Shown: piece by piece, positions 44,401 to 57,388 of the stretch | How positions within the stretch are numbered: position 1 is the stretch's first letter | Layout: every line of letters begins with the position of its first letter | Assembly (NCBI RefSeq): GCF_003473485.1 | Contig: NC_053047.1 | Coordinates: 29,498,972 to 29,562,971 of the forward strand | Origin: Medicago truncatula | Lineage: Eukaryota; Streptophyta; Magnoliopsida; Fabales; Fabaceae | Length of the DNA stretch: 64,000 bases | Direction of reading: 5' to 3' | The notes under the pieces: model-generated | What the model saw: the letters and a program-made list of their open reading frames with translations, nothing else | Told to the model about the DNA's origin: nothing | Database searches by the model: none | Position numbers and translations under genes: made by a program

Positions 44401-45207
44401 TAGGATCAAATGACACCATGGTGTCAAAATTAGTTTGACACCAAATCTCATCCCTTCATTTTATTTAATCCAAAGGCTTAAAACTATCACCAAATTAATT
44501 AATATACACCAAATACTCTCTATCACTTAATTAAGAAAAATATCTATCATCATTAATTTATAATCAAACATTCCATTTTTATTTCCTCAAATTTATTTGT
44601 TCCTCTTTTTTATTTCCCCAAATTTATAAATTTTTTCAGATTTCTATAATCATACTCAAACTTCTTTTCTAAACTTTTTTATAAAATGAATGGTTGAACT
44701 CATATATCTATGGTTGTTTGAGTCATCATCACCATCAATGATATTTCTTAGTCTTTATCTCATATACTCATATTTTTTTAATAATGAATTAAATTGTATT
44801 AAAAAAAAACCAACAAGCTCGACAAATGATTCTTGAATTGTTCATGCTAATTAGATTATTTTGTGACTCATAGGTCTAATTTTTTTTAGAGGACTCGTTG
44901 TGTCTCATGTTTAACTGAATTAAGATTTATCGTGATTTTATAAAAATTATAAAGTTTGAGTTTGTGCTTATGGCCAAAAGAAAAAAATTAGGGGAAAATA
45001 AAAAGGGTTCGAATCTACAAAAAACAAGAAGGTATTGTTTGATTATGAATTAATGATAATAGATATGTTTCTTAATTAGGTGATAGGGAGTATTTGATGT
45101 ATGTTAATTAATTTGGTGATAGTTTTAAGCCTTTGGATTAAATGAAATGAATGGATAAGATTTGGTGTCAAACTAATTTTGACACCATGGTGTCATTTGA
45201 TCCTATC

Positions 45208-45209
<2 letters not shown>
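44397..45209. mobile_element. Long-TIR non-autonomous DNA element B, 813 bp
   Basis: Left end GGGTTAGGATCAAATGACAC; right end in reverse complement GGGATAGGATCAAATGACAC. Arms pair over about 180-190 bases. The outer 40 bases (with the palindrome gacaccatggtgtc) match element A but the inner arms and centre differ, so A and B are family members and not a simple duplication. A (TA)n tract follows. Confidence 0.85.
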
Positions 45210-45239
<30 letters not shown>

Positions 45240-45243
<4 letters not shown>

Positions 45244-47261
45244 GTTTGCAAGATATGAAATAGGTAGGAATGCAAATAAATGAAATAATAGTTATGGTTT
45301 TCAATAAAGAAGATTTAAGTCAGAGGTTCCAGATTTGATCAATGAAAACTAACATTATCCCCTTCCCTTGAACAACTTACTAACAATTAACATTTGCCTA
45401 TCAAAAAAGAAGGAAAAAAACATAACAAAGGTGAAATGAATGAGTGGAAGAAATTTTTATTTCTAAATTGGTTGTCATTAGTTATGTACTAATTATTAAT
45501 TTTAAATGTTTATACATTATCTTTATTGGATTGAAAACTCAAAATCAAGGTGTGCAAAAACTTGCTTTGCCCATATACATAGATTGAAAGAAAAAACAGA
45601 ACTAACTATATAGTACAATTTCATTCACTTAGTGACGTATTTCTCACTAATAACTAATGATAATTACTAATTACTACACATATCTATAACCTTGTATCAT
45701 CTTCTCATACAAATAACTTTTCTTCCTATATTTTTCCATAATACTTCAAGGAGTATATTTGGTTTATCACATGTATCCAACTTTTCTACACAAAAAACTA
45801 ATCACTAAACTATATAAGCGAATGCAACAATGACATAAATCATAATATTCAGTGCATCAATTTCTTGTGATTAAAAAACAATTAAAGGAACACTGAGGGA
45901 GATGATATTTTCTATAATAAACCTAAATAAAAATGAAGTCAAAATAAAGTAGTGGTTATAGGTTGAAATGGAAATGAAGTGGAGATAATAGAGAAATGAA
46001 AAATATGGTCAGTTCCCACTTAAATCAACGGAAGACAATAGTGAAATGAAATAAGAGAATTAGGTAAAAAACAAAAAAAGTTACAATGTAACAATGAGGA
46101 AAAAAAGTATAATTTTTGAGAAAATTTCAATAATATGAATTGTGAATTGAAAGTGTGTCGTGAAAAGTGTGAGAGAAAAAAACCAATATTTATAGCCACA
46201 AACATCGTATCAAAATAATCATTCTTTGATTCAAGATGCAGTAAATAAAAAACAATACGTCAATACTATATTTTAATGTTCATCAATTCATATATCTCAA
46301 CTTAGAAACAAAATCACGAGAATTCAAATCCACGATTTTCTGTTATTGAATCTATTTACTTGACATTTACAATTTTTTTAGAGGGACATTTACAATTTTT
46401 TTATCACACTTTTGTTTTGCCAAATTTTATTCATATAAGTGTATGATTTTTTTTTTTTAGAAAAATAATCAATGTCTTCAATGCTATTAATTTTACTGCA
46501 ATTTTATCAACCAAAGAAATTCGACACTAATTTCATTCCTAAAAATTTATGATCCTTTGATTTTAAAGAAATCAATCTCCACGGTTTATGCAAAGATTCA
46601 TTCTACCCACATTAGTATATAAAGGAAGCATTGCTACATCAAAAAACCACCACAATTGAAGTCTCTACTTTCAACCTCATTCTCTTTTCTTTTATCTCCC
46701 TCATATACTTAATTATGTATTGCTACTTTCTTTATTTCATATATATATTTTTTTTATTGTTTGTTTAACATTTCTTATTCTTATGTTGTTTTTTATTGTG
46801 ATTACTTATGTTGCCATTTTCTTATTCATATTTTTCTCTTTGAAATTAACTTTTTTTTGTGCTTTATGTTCTTTGTTTTTGACCAAATTTTTATTTTGGA
46901 CATGGGTTTTAGCATAGTCTCCCAATTTTGCATTTTTTATTTCACTTTTAATATTCTTTTTGGATTTTATCACAAAAAACGAAATTAAAATTGATTGAGA
47001 AATTGCACAGGTATTCCTTGAATATTTCTGATGAGAAACATTGTTATAATCTAAGTTAATATATATTTTTTCTTTATAAGAAGCTATAATATGAATTAAT
47101 GTTAATGAAAGTTATATAAAACAGACTGGCTTTTGGCAGGTACAATGAATCTGTAATTGACAAGTAATCTTGTAGGATTGATGGTTTTATATATATGCCT
47201 AGCTTCTTGTTGTGTTAAATCAGAACAATAGCATTTTAGAGAAAAAAGTTTATTTTGCTTA
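45240..47261. other. Intergenic, no gene recognised
   Basis: Very AT-rich. The frames at 46020-46205 (-) and 46720-46988 (+) are phenylalanine/isoleucine-rich chance frames. I looked for signal-peptide exons of NCR type here and found none with a cysteine exon. Confidence 0.4.
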
Positions 47262-47412
47262 TACACCCTCCAGTCATTAATATAAGTAAAAAATTACATT
47301 TTAGGTTCATTCATTTAATGATGTATGTGATCTATAATAAAGACCATGTGCATCATTAAATGAATGAATCGAAAATGTAATTTTTTGCTTATATTAGTGA
47401 CTGGAGGGTGTA
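47262..47412. mobile_element. Stowaway-like MITE, 151 bp
   Basis: TACACCCTCCAGTCA...TGACTGGAGGGTGTA (47262-47412) with TA at both ends. The two arms pair over about 60 bases almost perfectly (for example ttcattcatttaatgatg with catcattaaatgaatgaa). Confidence 0.85.
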
Positions 47413-47627
47413 TTTCTATATTTTTGTATATATACAGCATAGCCCTTTATTGGGTATATATACAACAATGTAATAAATAGGATTTATAACATATACAAGT
47501 TGACTAAAAGCTATATTTGACAAGAAAATAAAATAGCCTATAAATCACCGATTTACACTAATGAGTATCTCCTCAACATTGACTAATAACATAGGAAACA
47601 ACTCACACCAACACTCCCCCTCAAGTT
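47413..47627 (-). mobile_element. Ty1/copia 3' LTR remnant with polypurine tract
   Basis: On the minus strand CAACTTGAGGGGGAG (polypurine tract, 47614-47628) is followed by TGTTGGTGTGAGTTG, the usual start of a copia LTR. The LTR runs to about 47413, with CCAATAAAGGG near 47440 as polyadenylation region. No 5' LTR or coding part remains. Confidence 0.55.
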
Positions 47628-48094
47628 GGTAGGTAGATATTTTTGATAGGGATTTCTACGAAGTAGTCATAAAATTATCTTTTTTGGAAAAATTATTTTA
47701 TTTAATTAATAGTATAACTGTGGAAGTCATGTCAGTTAGTGTCTGCTAGTGGACCACTCTAAAACTAAACTTTACCTTATTATAAATCAGTTCTCATACA
47801 AAATATTAAAGAAATTTCGATCTTAATGAACAAATGCGAATCCATGTTTAATTTTGATTTAATGAGGGACATAATTGCAATAAGGAAATATATAATGACA
47901 CACCTTATAGGCAAATGTGCAATACACCATATAATCTAACATGACATGAATTAAATACACAAATGCTCAATGATTATCTAATGAGTTGTAGAAGACTTTA
48001 CGTGAGACAGTTTTTCTTAACATATATTTCATGACCTTTTTCTCAAGATTTTCTTTGATAATATGCATATCCACCTCAATCTGCATCGGTATAC
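47628..48094. other. Intergenic, no gene recognised
   Basis: AT-rich, possibly decayed copia interior on the minus strand, but no protein similarity can be read. Confidence 0.3.
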
Positions 48095-48180
48095 CATTCC
48101 ACATTTGTGGTGGCTATGATTTAAACCCTAGATCATACATATATCATGCAACCAACTGAGCTAAGTTCACAAGGACATAT
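48095..48180 (-). mobile_element. tRNA-derived SINE relic
   Basis: On the minus strand, A-box-like cttagctcagttggttgcat and B-box-like tctagggtttaaatcatagc are about 30 bases apart. No acceptor stem is seen. Confidence 0.5.
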
Positions 48181-49011
48181 ATAGATACATACTAAACGTA
48201 TTATATATTAAGCGTAAAATTCTCTCAAAAAATAAAAAAACAAGACAAGACTATTGCAAAAATGCAATGATCATTACCACTAGAGTTAGCTTATAAATAA
48301 AGAGATACACCCTCATTGTAACATTTTTGTTAAGAAATAGCATAATTTCAGTCACAATGCTCTCTATTTCTCTTTCAAAATTTTCAATCTAGTTACGGCA
48401 AGTTGCACAGATTCATCACCGTAACCTTGAACCTTCTTGGTCCTCTTGTTTTCCTTCATTAATATATTTTTTGGTTTTGATTAGTACTTTTTTGTCGTAC
48501 AAAGTCAAAATGATTCTACAACTCCGGGTATATTTACTTACTGGGATAAAGTTTAGTTGTTAACTTAGATTTTTATAAAAATAAATGGATCTATTGTAAC
48601 AAAACTCATATATTATATATATTAAAGAGTTAATATGTCTTTACCTCCTGTAATATAGGTCATTTCCGATTTTACTGCTGTAAAATATTTTTTTTGATTT
48701 ACCCCCTGTAATTCTTTTCTTTTTTTTTTGTTTTGATTTACCTCTTAATATGCCAAACAAAAACGAAAAATTCTTGAAAAATAAAATAAAATTTGTTTTT
48801 GTTTTAAATTAAATTGCACTTTTCTTTGTTAGTAGTTTTAATGCAAGAAAAGAAAAAAGAAATTCTTTTAAATTAAATTGCACTTTTCTTTGGTAGTAGT
48901 TTTAAGTTTCACTTTAACACATTCATTTAGCGTAAAAAAGACTTGTTGTTGATAGACTTTTTTTTTCTTTTCTTCAAGTGACATAATAAGTAAAATTCAT
49001 CTTTTAAGACG
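48181..49011. other. Intergenic, no gene recognised
   Basis: AT-rich; 'gttaatatgtctttacctcctgtaatatagg...taccccctgtaattc' (48630-48760) is a decayed repeat. A block 'attaaattgcacttttcttt' occurs twice (48808 and 48872). Confidence 0.35.
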
Positions 49012-49100
49012 ATTTGGTAAAGTTCTCAAGATTCGAAACTCGACTCCTACATATTACAATGTATTATCTATACCAACTGAATTATGTTCACGAAAATATT
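49012..49100 (-). mobile_element. tRNA-derived SINE relic
   Basis: On the minus strand, A-box-like cataattcagttggtataga and B-box-like gagtcgagtttcgaatcttg, about 30 bases apart, are the same kind of head as at 48095-48180. Confidence 0.5.
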
Positions 49101-50472
49101 TAATACGTTCTAAAATATAAACGAGAACATATCTAATAATCACACATGAAATTGACATGGGAATATCCTTAATTTTTTTAATAGTTACTTTGCCACTAAC
49201 TTAAAGTGAAATATTACCATATTGAGCCCCACACGCACAGAGAGTTAGAGACCATAATTTTCATAAAATTGCTTTTTGCACCAAACAACACACACAAGTT
49301 AGGAGCTAATTAATATGTCAATTTCATGTCTCACAAAAGTGTTTCATATTTAATGTCACACTTAAGTAAAGTAATATAAAGGTCACTTAGCTTTGAAGCC
49401 AAGTAGAATTCGATGGTTACTTGTCTAGCATGCAAAGCTTTACACGTTCTTGTTAAGCTCATATTTCTCATGTTCTTGGCTTTTAATTCTATCATATTGT
49501 TTTTAGTATGTTACAATACTAACTCAATTTATTTGTTACTTGATCTTAAATATTTCTCAAAATTTTTGTTTCAATTGCTTATGCATTTTATATTCCTCAT
49601 ATCTATTTCTAAACCACATTCTTTGTATAGGATTGAAGAGAGTGAAGAAATGTATGATTTGAATTTGGTTTAATTTGGACAATTGAGGAGCATAGATTGT
49701 GTCTATAAAGTGTGCTACGGTAAGATCTTAATTCTTTGCTTATAAATATATATTGTTTTCGGATTTCCATAAGAATTTTGTTCAAATTTTGAATGTTTCA
49801 TACATTTTCAAGTAGAAAAGGTTTAAATAATTTTTTGAAGAAAAAAGGTTTAAATAATATAATCAAGCATTGACAATATGGAATCAAATTTTAGTGTTTA
49901 TAGCACAAATGTTGGAAATAATATTTTGAAACAATACAAGTTATTGAATACAAAGTTAATATCATATTTCAACAATTTTTGTATTGATTTATCAAAAAAG
50001 GCCTTATGTCAAGAATCGGTTATAAGACTTTACTTATATTCCAGTCGAACATCGTATTATCAGAATCCTCTTCTCTTGAAAACCGTATAATTAGAAAACA
50101 GAAAAGGGCTTTATATCTTTTTCCTTTGTATTGACTTAGCCTGTAATCATTCAAAAATATATTTTTGCATATATGATTATGTATATTTTGCTTTAATACG
50201 AAAAAAAATGTTATTTTAAAAATCTATTCACTTATTTAAATTAAAACTGATTTTTATATCAAAGAAAACAATTTAGCAACCTAACTTTCATATTTTGAAG
50301 ATCTAGTTATAAGATTGAAAATTCAGTTAAGTCAGTTCATGGTAAAAGTAGGCCACCATATAATAAATTAATAATTTTTCTTTGATAATTTTTTTCTGTT
50401 TTTACCAACTCTTTGAATATGATCCATCTAACAGGTAAAAGTTTAAATATAATTAAACAAAACGCGAAGAAG
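49101..50472. other. Upstream region of the DUF936 gene
   Basis: No other gene is recognised. The frames at 49413-49673 and 49878-50090 are not convincing. The start of the next gene's transcript is not marked by a clear TATA box. An in-frame upstream ATG at 50413 adds 20 residues but looks like leader. Confidence 0.4.
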
Positions 50473-52941
50473 ATGGCATCTCTCATACCTGGAGTTCTAC
50501 TGAAGCTTCTCCAAACAATGAACTCTAATGTGAAAGTTCGCGGTGAACACCGTTCAGTTCTTCTTCAAGTGATAAGCATCGTTCCTGCATTATCCGGTTC
50601 TGAATTATGGCCTAACCACGGTTTCTTTATAAAAGTCTCGGATTCTTCTCATTCAACCTATGTTTCACTTTCCAAGGAAGACAATGAGCTTATTCTGAAT
50701 AATAAGTTGCAGCTTGGACAATTCTTTTATATTGATAAGATGGAAGCTGGTACACCGGTCCCAGTTCTTGTATCGGTTAGGCCTGTTCCGGGAAGACACC
50801 CTTTTGAAGGTAACCCTAAGGATTTAATGCAGATGATGGAGTCATCGGAGAGTAGAATGCATCCTGAAAACGATGGAGTTGATGGTTCAAAATCGACCGA
50901 TAAAATAGAAGCCAAAGAGAACACAAGTTCAAGGCAGAAGATTGTTATTAAAGAAGAAAAGGTTTCTGTTGCATCTAGGTACATGAAGGGTGTTCTAAAT
51001 CCAAACTCAAAAGTGAATGCGTCGGATACTAATATAGGAAGCAAAGGAAATGATTTCGAGAATGGTGTAGATGGTAGGAAAATGGGATCTACCAAAGGAA
51101 AGCAGCTAGAGATTAAAGGTCAGGTATGATTCTTGATCCGGAATTTCAATTTTCGAAGGCTCAAGTATGTGTATAGTTGAAAAACTAAATCTCCCTCTCT
51201 TGTGGCTATGAAATAGTGTTTGATTTTAACTCTGGTCACTTCCGTAGGGAAGAGGCCCTGATAATTTGGAGTTCGGCCAGAAGAAATTGAAGTCTAGCTA
51301 AGATTTATTTGAGTCAGGATTAAAACTCGGGTTCTCCCGAACGAATCGTCCTTAAAGTGGATATGAAATAGTTAGAAAATGAAAATTATTATTCTCTCAA
51401 GTATGACTAGTCCCTTAAAATCAAAATTGTAAAGAATTTCAATTAACATATAAACTCTTTTGGATGCCACCAATTCGAGTCTTTTCTTTTCTATTATCAA
51501 TCAACAACAATGTAAGTTGCATGTTACCACAAAGTTGGATGTTAGTTAGCAAAATTACGAGCTAACACCATATCAGTTTAGGAAACTTGATGATCAAGGC
51601 AGAGAGGGAAACCGCATAATCCTTATATGCACAGTAGCTGAAGATGATTTAATTCCATTCCAAGATTATAAAATATCACAGAAAACAAATATATCGTAAT
51701 TGAATAAAAGATAACCTTGAAATAAAAAAAAATACCAAGTTTAGTTCTGATGATATCCTTAGTAAAGGACAAAAAGTGAAACTGAATGATTTAAGCATAA
51801 CAGGTACCCCCGACAACCTCAACTCGTACTCGATTTGAAGCACTTTCAACGAAGCAAGACATTTCTCAATCAAACATTCAGGAGACAGTAATAAAACCTT
51901 CTAAAAGCACCTCCGCCAAGCACAGTTCTACTAAACAGGAAAATTTGAACTTGAACTTTTTGTCACATAGTCAAGAAAAAAGCAATTACCCCGAGACAAT
52001 TTCATGGTCCGCTTTGCCAGCTAATCTTTTAAAGCCAGGAAAGGTGAACAATTTTTTAATTTCTCCGTCATAATATTTATATATTCCCATTTAATCGCCT
52101 TATTTTAATTTTATAGGGAATTCTAAGAAGGAAACAACTAGCGTCTCAAGTTGCAATAGAAGCTCAAAAAGAAGCATCGGAAGCAGCAAAGATAATCAAG
52201 TGCTTAAGGTATGTAAAGTTGTAATCTAAACCTTATCACAGATATAAGAATAAAAAAAAAATATGACATTAGTTATTAAAGACTGAAATAAGTTAATTCT
52301 TAAATCAATCTTTGTGTTTCAGTACATTTGCAAATATCTGCTCTTCTGCGGCATCGGAGAACCCTCATGTCATCCTGGACAAGTTTTTTGCACTCCTACA
52401 GCTCATGGACCGGCCAAATGGTACAACTCAGTTGAAAGCCGAATCTCTTGAGTCACATAACATTCAATCTCCTGCAGAAAAACATAAATATGGCAAAAAA
52501 GCAGGTCTAGCACATGCGAAAAACACATCAAAGACTGCAAAATCCTTACCTGAATTATCAGGAAACGAAAAACAAGAATGGGCGAAAGAGAATGGTATAA
52601 AACAGATCAATGAACTCAAAGAAGTTTTTTTGAATGAAACAAGATCATGGTTCATTAAGTACTTGGAGAAGACATTGGATGCTGGATTTTCTAGGGTTTT
52701 CCAAGAGAAGGGTAAGGAAAGTAAGGTTATTGCAGGAAGAGAAATGGCGCACGCCAACCACATCGCGGTAACATTGTCCCACCTTAAGAATGCAAATGAG
52801 TGGCTAGAAAATTTGAGAAGAGCTTTAAACTCGGAAAGTGACGGTCTGGTTGAGACTATTGACAGATTGAAGCAAAAAATTTATTCTTCTTTGCTTGTAC
52901 ATATTGATTCTGCAGCAGTAGCTTTGGAAAACCGAGCTTGA
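50473..52941 (+). CDS. DUF936 family protein, 453 aa, three exons
   Basis: Exons are 50473-51123, 52117-52208 and 52323-52941, with donors GTATG and acceptors ATAG and TCAG. They sum to 1362 bases without a stop before the TGA at 52939-52941. The N-terminus [20 protein letters not shown] and [20 protein letters not shown], followed by [17 protein letters not shown] and [20 protein letters not shown], is the OB-fold-like start of plant DUF936 proteins. A charged, low-complexity middle follows. Exon 2 is a helix ([20 protein letters not shown]), and the C-terminal domain contains [19 protein letters not shown] and [13 protein letters not shown]. The start is set at MASLIPG because family members begin there. 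The biochemical role is unknown. The first intron is about 1 kb and AT-rich. Confidence 0.9.
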
Positions 52942-53319
52942 TTCTTACAGGAAACTGTTTAAGAAAAACAAACTGTAATGCTATTTTATAGGTTAAATTA
53001 TATATGTTTCAACCAAGCATTGTTAAGGAAAGTTTGGCTTACTATATTTATACGTGCAACATTTGCGATTACATACTATCACACTTCTATTTTATCTAAT
53101 TATTAACGGATTCCATAAGTCAGTGTCCGTGAGTGCTTCATTCGATGCAATGTGATTTTCTGATCGATACCTGTTTTAATCATGAACTCCATTATTTGGA
53201 CATTGTTTAATCAAATGTGATAATCGTAAACAATACTTGGATCTACGGTTATCTTTGATATCAAATGGCAAATCTTAACCGTTAATCCATAAAGAGTTCA
53301 CAAAAAATAACTTACCTTA
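52942..53319 (+). other. 3' flank of the DUF936 gene
   Basis: AT-rich, no gene. It separates the DUF936 stop codon from the start of the Ogre LTR. Confidence 0.5.
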
Positions 53320-56300
53320 TGTTATACCCTGATTTTGAACCTAAAAATACTCGTTCAAATTTTTTTTTTTACACTGATATTTGTCAATTCTCTGTTATTT
53401 TTTTTCTCTGAATCTTTACTCTTTTTTTTAAGCATATTTTACTGCCTCTGTCTGTCTTTTCTGACATTACAAGTCATTTAAGAACTCTCTGAAACGTCGC
53501 ATTACTTTTCTTGCATTTTATTTCAAAAAATCATACAAAAGGGTATTTTGGTCATTTCCTGCAGTGGAACCCATTTTAGTCCCTGTGTTTGCCTCTGAGT
53601 CTTTTCAACTTGTCTGTACGAATTATTGTTGAGTCTCTTTTTAAAATCATTTCAAAAATTGCATCTGAGTCAGTTTAGTCCCTAGGGGGCATTTTGGTCT
53701 TTTCCTGTTAAAATTCCGACAGGGAGGTATTTTAAAATACCTCATGTCGGTAATTTGTTCGTTTTAGTCCGTTTGTTGATTTTATTTTTCGTTTCACTTT
53801 ACCTTTTTACCAATTACCAATTTTAATTCATTTTATTTTTTATTTACATTTCGGTCCCCCAAAAGAGTCCCAAAATTGCATTTTTGTCCAATACTTTTTT
53901 TAATTGCATTTTTTTAGTCTTTTTTTTTTATTGCAGATTAGTCCTCATATTAACTTTTTTGCAGATTAGTCCATAAGTCCAAAACAGTCCAGGTGTCAAT
54001 TTTCCATTGGGTCTCCAATACACATGGCAGGCTATAAATAGTAAATGTGTCAGATCCATCACAATCAGTCAAATCAGTCAGAAAAATCAGAATCAATCAC
54101 AATCACTCTCAAAACAGAATCTTTCTCTCTCTCTCATCCATAACAGAATCAAAACAGAAAAAGCTGAGAAAAAGAGGAAGAACACCAAGAACACTTCATC
54201 ACCAAAATCAACAGATCCAAACCGGATCTGCTCCAAAACAGCCCCAACCACCACAAAATCAACAAATCCGAACCGGATTCACTCAAAACCACCGCGAAAC
54301 ATCACATCAACACAAAAACGTACCGGATTTTCGAGCAAAAACAACCACAAGCGGAGCAAAACGCGCGCGCGCACGGAGGGGAAAAAGGGAGATTCGAAGT
54401 TTTCCGAAGATTTTTCTCCGTTCTACGACAGAGGTAACGCATTTCTCTCCTCTTTTTCTTCATTTTCGCGCGCGCACGTAGTGTAGAAAAGGTGTGAAAA
54501 AGTTTGTTACGGATATGTATTTGTAGATCTAGGCTTGTACGTTCGGATTTTGGAAATTTTGAGGCCGGATTCGGACACTAGAGCGAAAAGGATATCTAGA
54601 TCCGTGGTTTTTTTTCAAAAAAAGTGTGGAAAATTTTTCAAAGAAAAATGTAGATCTAGTCCGAACCGAACCGTTCTCGCTAAAACTAACGCCGGATTTG
54701 TGTAGAGGAGGTGGTGACGGAACTTTTGATGTAAAAATTTTGAAAAAAAAAGTAGTTTGAATTTTCCGGCGCGGTGGCGCCGCCGCCGGAAACCGGCCGG
54801 CCGCCGCGCCGGAACCACCACCACCTCATGCTCGCCGGCGGCGAGTTCTTAGAGAGAAGGGAGAGCTTCTCTCTCTAAGTTTAACTTAGAGAGAGAAGAG
54901 TTTTGTGAGTTTTTTGTGTGAAAAATCCTTTTTATACTCCCTCCGTTCCCACGCGCGCGCGTGCGTGCTCTTGTTGTGTTCCCTCGCTCTGTGAACCATC
55001 AGATCTGGATTGTTCCAAGATCTGATGGCTGCTGTGTGTTTGATTTTGAATCCTGTGTGTGACTTTTTGTGTGGAATATGGTATATCTTCTGTTTGAACC
55101 GTTAGATCTTTGATCTAACGGTCACTGTGCTTCCTGCATTTTTACACTATCTTTTGTGCTTTTTTTTGGACCCTTGGATCTTTGATCCAGTGGCTGTGAT
55201 GTGATCTTGGGAGTTAGATCTGGACCTCTGGATTCATCCAGCGGACCAGATTAAATCCTGCTGAGCCTTTTTTTTAATTGCTTTTTAATTGTGTTTTAAA
55301 TACTTTTTTTACACTTTCTTGGCATTTTATGCTCCTAAAAAATTTTCTAAAAATATTTCCCTATCATTTTAATTTTTCCTCCAAGTGTTAGAATTTATTT
55401 GCTTATTTTTGCATTTATTTTCTTTACTTTGTTCTTTTAATTCTTGCTCATTAAATTCCATATATGTTCTTGATGCATTTTTTTTCATATTATGATATTT
55501 TGACATGTGAAATAATGTGTGAAAATATCTCTAGGAATATGATATAATGCTTTGCTTGTGTGTACTCTTATGATCCTCACATTGTAGCTTAAATTCAAAC
55601 CTTTCAAAAAATGGCTATAATGAGGGAATTATAGGTCATATGCATGTATGAGTGTTATATCTAAATTCTAGGTGTATTTTTACCACTTTATCTCATTTCA
55701 TTACTTTTTTTCTCTCTTGCTATTCTATTCAATTTTGTTTACCTTTCTACTATTTTTATGCTTTATGATACTAACCATCTCATCTCACATTTCATTCATC
55801 CTATAGTTTTGGCATCATTTTTTCTATTCATTTCTATATCAATTGGGTTTGTAATAATCTTAGATAGATTAGTTCCTTTTAAAATTCTTCACAAAGACCA
55901 TAGCATGTATCTAGGACAATGTAAAGGACTATGGACATTATAAGGGATGTACACCGACACAAGCACCGACACGCACACACGTTGCATGATTACCGTTTAG
56001 ATGTATGTTTAGGAAACGCGATCTTTAGACAAATGCCAATTTTCAAAAAAAATAATGAAACAATTCCATCACTCAAATTTTTCCAAACAAACCATGGAGT
56101 CAAAACTCCATTGATTTTCTTCCTTTATTTTCTTAAACAAATCCAAATGAACCCTAATTTCTACTTAGACTTTTTTGATAAACAATTGAACCAACACTCA
56201 CCATTTCCTTCTCTTATGCCTTTAAGGCCTCTTTCTTTTCTTCAAAACCATTTTCCAACAAAAAATTAAAATCAACTAAACACACCAAAAACCTTTTTGA

Positions 56301-56663
56301 GAGAGAACTACATGGAGTTTGATCCCTTAAATGGGTATGTAGGCATGAGGTCAAAACCTCTCCAAGTCCACTAAAATAAAACCTCAAACACTTTCTCCCC
56401 CCCATTCTTCACTCAAATAAAATTTCTCTTTTAAATAAGTAGGCAATAAAAATAAAGCGTAGAAATAAACTTAGGAGAACGGTTCTTATGGAATACCATA
56501 ATCGTTCCGGGTGCCTAACACCTTCCCGTAGCGAAAACGACCCCCGAACTTCGAATCTAAGGGTTTTTTCTCAATTTTGCCCTTCCCAAGAAAAATAGAG
56601 AATATCAAAGATTGAAAGGTTCAAGCCTAATTTATGACTTGACACCCGAAAATCGCGATAACA
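53320..56663 (+). repeat. 5' LTR of the Ogre element, 3.34 kb
   Basis: It begins TGTTATACCCTGATTTTGAA and ends ATCGCGATAACA (TG...CA). It shares its first bases, the 'gggaggtattttaaaatacc' block (53723), the TATA box and the general plan with the two solo LTRs, but is longer and of another subfamily. GC-rich patches (CGCGCGCG at 54361 and 54953) and reading frames at 54007-54486 are LTR leader sequence, not genes. Confidence 0.88.
54033..54040 (+). promoter_or_regulatory. TATA box of the Ogre LTR
   Basis: TATAAATA in ggctataaatagtaaa. Transcription of the element would be expected to begin about 25-35 bases further on. Confidence 0.6.
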
Positions 56664-56667
56664 GAAA

Positions 56668-56685
56668 TGGCGACTTCACTGGGGA
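56668..56685 (+). other. Primer binding site
   Basis: TGGCGACTTCACTGGGGA starts 4 bases after the LTR end. Ogre elements are reported to prime from tRNA-Arg, and this sequence fits that type (recollection, not checked against a tRNA here). Confidence 0.7.
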
Positions 56686-57388
56686 CTTTTTTTTTTTTTA
56701 GCGGGTCGCGCCTAGTTTTCCTTAGTTTATATTTACGCTTTGTTTTATTGCTTACATATGTGAATACTTGTTTACTTTCATTTGACGTGTGGGGTGAGAA
56801 TATCAAAAGTCCTATACCCGGGCTGAGTGAACTTATGAATAGGTAAAGATATAATCGACAATTCGATCCGAGGGTTGCCTCGTGTATTGGATTATGCGAT
56901 CAATCTCACATAGCTGAGGCATTTTGGAAGTAATATTGTCGGCGTGTGTTGTCATGCTTAGGCACTTTGCTTTCAATTGTTCGACGATGCTATGGACCGT
57001 AGTTACCAAACCCATCCCTGGCCTTTTTTAGGACGTAGTGCGGTGGCTAAACCGAGTGTTGTCTCGAGTTTTAGTCGTCACGCGATACTACACTAAAACT
57101 AGACCTTCTCACAAATAATCATGGAACGGGTGTCGTCCTGTACTACCATGATATATGTGAGAGAGGTTGCAGTTTGGGAACTGTGTTAGAACCTTGGTTA
57201 CTACTATCCAAAGCCTTAGTTCACCGGACGCCGTGTCCATCCGTGGCCCTGTTACTTTGAATCTCGACCCACCTTGTTCTTTGTAACTAAACAACACAAT
57301 CATGCATACATGCATTCATGCATAAACATTTTTCATGCATTCATCGAAGGGCTTAAACAAATGGAAATTTTTGTAAATAATCACAGGT
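56686..57388 (+). other. Ogre leader between primer site and ORF1
   Basis: No long frame on the plus strand. The minus-strand frames at 56833-57315 are not genes. An AG just before the ORF1 start (tcacag|gtATG) could act as a splice acceptor. Confidence 0.4.

Noticed and set aside
46720-46988. Hydrophobic frames that could be signal-peptide exons of small secreted peptides
   Set aside because: They are Phe/Ile-rich in AT-rich DNA and no cysteine-bearing second exon follows at a usable splice site.
54007-54486. Overlapping 159- and 144-codon frames rich in Ser, Lys, Asn and Gln
   Set aside because: They lie just after the TATA box in the Ogre LTR and are low complexity in both frames, so they are untranslated leader.
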